A DNA stretch of 6,336 nucleotides from positions 1-6,336 of the forward strand of contig CALCVR010000026.1 in the NCBI GenBank assembly GCA_937905915.1, written 5' to 3'. This DNA comes from an uncultured Eubacteriaceae bacterium. Lineage in GTDB: Bacteria > Bacillota > Clostridia > Oscillospirales > Acutalibacteraceae. Both the position numbers and the translations under genes were made by a program. A model generated the notes under the pieces. It was not told where the DNA came from. It worked only from the letters and a program-made list of their open reading frames with translations, and did no database searches. This document shows, piece after piece, positions 4,746-6,336 of the stretch (positions are counted from its first letter, which is position 1; each line of letters starts with the position of its first letter).

Positions 4746-6336
4746 ATGTCTACCTTCGGGAGGCTTCTATCTTCCATCAAAGGACCGGAAGATATTAAGA
4801 ATATGACGTTCCGGCAGCTGGACGATCTATGTGCGGAGATTCGCCGGGAGCTGATTGGAACGGTGTCCCACAATGGAGGACACCTAGCATCCAATCTAGG
4901 TGTGGTGGAGCTTTCAGTGGCCCTTCACAAGGTTTTTTGCTCGCCCCATGACCAGATCGTCTGGGATGTGGGACATCAATGCTATACACATAAATTATTG
5001 ACTGGACGATACGATCAATTCTCCACTCTCCGCCAGGAAGACGGCCTCTCAGGTTTTTGCCGGCCGGAAGAAAGTGAACATGATTCTTTTGTATCCGGCC
5101 ATTCCAGCACGTCTATCTCCGCCGCCTTTGGCCTCGCAAAGGCTAAAGAATTGGTGGGAGATGACAGTTATACCATCGCTGTGATCGGAGACGGCGCTTT
5201 GACAGGCGGCCTCGCTTATGAGGCTATTAACAACGCTGGACGCAGTAAATCAAAACTTATCGTGATCTTAAACGACAACAAGATGTCCATCTCCCGCAAT
5301 GTAGGATCCATTGCCCGACACCTAGCCGGCATCCGATCCAAGCCTGCTTATTTTCGCCTTAAAAGTCGGGTAGAAAAGGCTATTTTAAAGTTGCCAAAAG
5401 CCGGCGAAAAAATTGAAAATGGTATTATTAAAATGAAGGCAGGGCTTAAAAATGTTCTATACGGCAACACCATTTTTGAAAACATGGGATTTGCCTATGT
5501 GGGTCCGGTAGATGGCCATAATCTACAGGTTCTTTGTGATGTGTTAGAATCCTGCAAAGAAATCCATCGTCCGGTTTTGTTGCATGTGTGTACCGTCAAA
5601 GGAAAAGGCTATATCTTCGCTGAAGAAAATCCCAAGGCCTTTCACGGTACTTCCGGATTTAACATTGGAACAGGCGATACCGAACGCGCGGAGTATAGCT
5701 TTTCCAAACGATTTGGAACATCTTTATCCACCATGGCCCATAACGATACCCGCATCTGTGCCATCACCGCAGCCATGGCCTCCGGCGTAGGATTAACTGA
5801 ATTCGCCCATCAATATCCCAATCGATTTTTTGATGTGGGTATTGCGGAGCAGCATGCCGTTACGTTTGCTTCAGGTCTTGCTAAAAATGGATTATTGCCT
5901 GTTTTTGCTGTGTATTCTACTTTTCTACAAAGAGGATACGATCAAATTATCCACGACGCCGCTTTGCAGAATTTAAAGATAGTGTTAGCCATTGACCGCG
6001 CCGGTTTGGTAGGCGAAGATGGAGAAACCCATCAAGGCGTATTCGACGCTTCCTTTCTTCACACCATTCCCAATATCACTATCCTTGCCCCGTCTACCTA
6101 CGATGAACTGGATTCTATGCTAAAGGATGCCTTTTATCATTATAAAGGAGTGGTAGCTCTAAGGTATCCAAGGGGAGAACAGGGATTTATCCCTCAAGAC
6201 TATCACAGTGGGCAAAATCCATACTGTTTTTATGGCGATAGGGCTGCTTCTGACCTAATTGTAACATTCGGCCGGCTTTTTTCCGAAGCTTGTTTGGCGA
6301 GAGATATGCTGAAAAAGAAGGGAAAAACAGTTTGCA
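4746..6336 (+). CDS. dxs: 1-deoxy-D-xylulose-5-phosphate synthase, N-terminal 530 residues (3' end outside window)
   Basis: Dxs is the thiamine-diphosphate enzyme that condenses pyruvate and glyceraldehyde 3-phosphate to 1-deoxy-D-xylulose 5-phosphate, first step of the MEP isoprenoid pathway and also a source for thiamine and pyridoxal. The frame is open from ATG 4746 to the window end (530 codons plus one base) of a usual 620-640. Motifs: SHNGGHLASNLG (41-52, H46), DVGHQCYTHKLLTGR (74-88, H77), the ThDP/Mg motif GDGALTGG (148-155, D149) with N178 in LNDNKMSIS, VGPVDGHN (252-259), then the transketolase pyrimidine domain with DVGIAEQHAV (363-372, catalytic E368), YSTFLQRGYDQ (390-400, R396), DRAGLVGEDGETHQG (417-431, D425, H429) and RYPRG (473-477). 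Residue spacing follows E. coli DXS closely. The start has AAGGAG (4732-4737) 8 bases ahead; an in-frame GTG at 4737 overlaps that site and is rejected. The last part of the C-terminal domain is missing only because the window ends. Confidence 0.98.
   Translation, partial: MSTFGRLLSSIKGPEDIKNMTFRQLDDLCAEIRRELIGTVSHNGGHLASNLGVVELSVALHKVFCSPHDQIVWDVGHQCYTHKLLTGRYDQFSTLRQEDGLSGFCRPEESEHDSFVSGHSSTSISAAFGLAKAKELVGDDSYTIAVIGDGALTGGLAYEAINNAGRSKSKLIVILNDNKMSISRNVGSIARHLAGIRSKPAYFRLKSRVEKAILKLPKAGEKIENGIIKMKAGLKNVLYGNTIFENMGFAYVGPVDGHNLQVLCDVLESCKEIHRPVLLHVCTVKGKGYIFAEENPKAFHGTSGFNIGTGDTERAEYSFSKRFGTSLSTMAHNDTRICAITAAMASGVGLTEFAHQYPNRFFDVGIAEQHAVTFASGLAKNGLLPVFAVYSTFLQRGYDQIIHDAALQNLKIVLAIDRAGLVGEDGETHQGVFDASFLHTIPNITILAPSTYDELDSMLKDAFYHYKGVVALRYPRGEQGFIPQDYHSGQNPYCFYGDRAASDLIVTFGRLFSEACLARDMLKKKGKTVC

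Noticed and set aside
4421..4894. 157-codon minus-strand frame across the end of the DUF212 gene, the spacer and the start of dxs
   Set aside because: It is antisense to two clear genes, with Ser-runs mirroring the acidic codons of the DUF212 loop, and shows no family features.
1..6336. Novel defence, mobile or CRISPR-type system
   Set aside because: All coding space is explained by conserved housekeeping or sporulation families; no repeats, transposase, integrase or nuclease/effector modules other than exonuclease VII are visible.

Overview
The window is a chromosomal stretch from an endospore-forming member of the Firmicutes, most likely a Clostridia of the Oscillospiraceae/Ruminococcaceae type. 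The evidence is the tail of a spoIIIAH sporulation gene followed by the order asp23-family, nusB, xseA, xseB, ispA, dxs. This is a reduced form of the well-known Bacillus subtilis spoIIIA to recN neighbourhood. All genes are on the + strand. Compared with B. subtilis, accB/accC (between spoIIIA and the asp23-like gene) and folD (between nusB and xseA) are absent here. A divergent PAP2 (DUF212/YuiD-like) membrane protein gene sits between ispA and dxs.

Region by region: 1-525 is the C-terminal part of SpoIIIAH, closed by a strong intrinsic terminator (566-610). Bases 614-889 hold no gene. They contain a good sigma-A-type promoter with an extended -10 (711-738) and a structured 5' leader with two hairpins (767-791 and 812-849). 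At 890-1226 lies an Asp23/Gls24-family gene that is out of frame with itself: its N-terminal part and its C-terminal domain are in different reading frames and conserved residues between them are missing. It is therefore called a pseudogene or sequence error. A perfect 14-bp hairpin without a U-tract follows (1242-1276). Then come nusB (1306-1728), xseA (1762-2985), xseB (2978-3202), ispA (3202-4080) and the DUF212 gene (4098-4619), with overlaps or short gaps typical of an operon. A 126-bp gap with a possible promoter precedes dxs, which starts at 4746 and runs off the right edge with 530 codons visible.

How the genes fit together: SpoIIIAH belongs to the mother-cell/forespore channel. NusB is an rRNA antitermination factor. 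XseA and XseB form exonuclease VII. Dxs makes deoxyxylulose 5-phosphate, the first intermediate of the MEP isoprenoid pathway, and IspA condenses C5 units to farnesyl (or similar) diphosphate. The membrane PAP2-like protein between them may act on a polyprenyl phosphate, but that is only inference from context.

I see no tRNA, rRNA, CRISPR array, insertion sequence or defence system. This is mostly a conserved housekeeping region. The points worth a second look are the frame-disrupted asp23 gene, the structured leader and hairpin around it, and the unusual acidic loop in the DUF212 protein.
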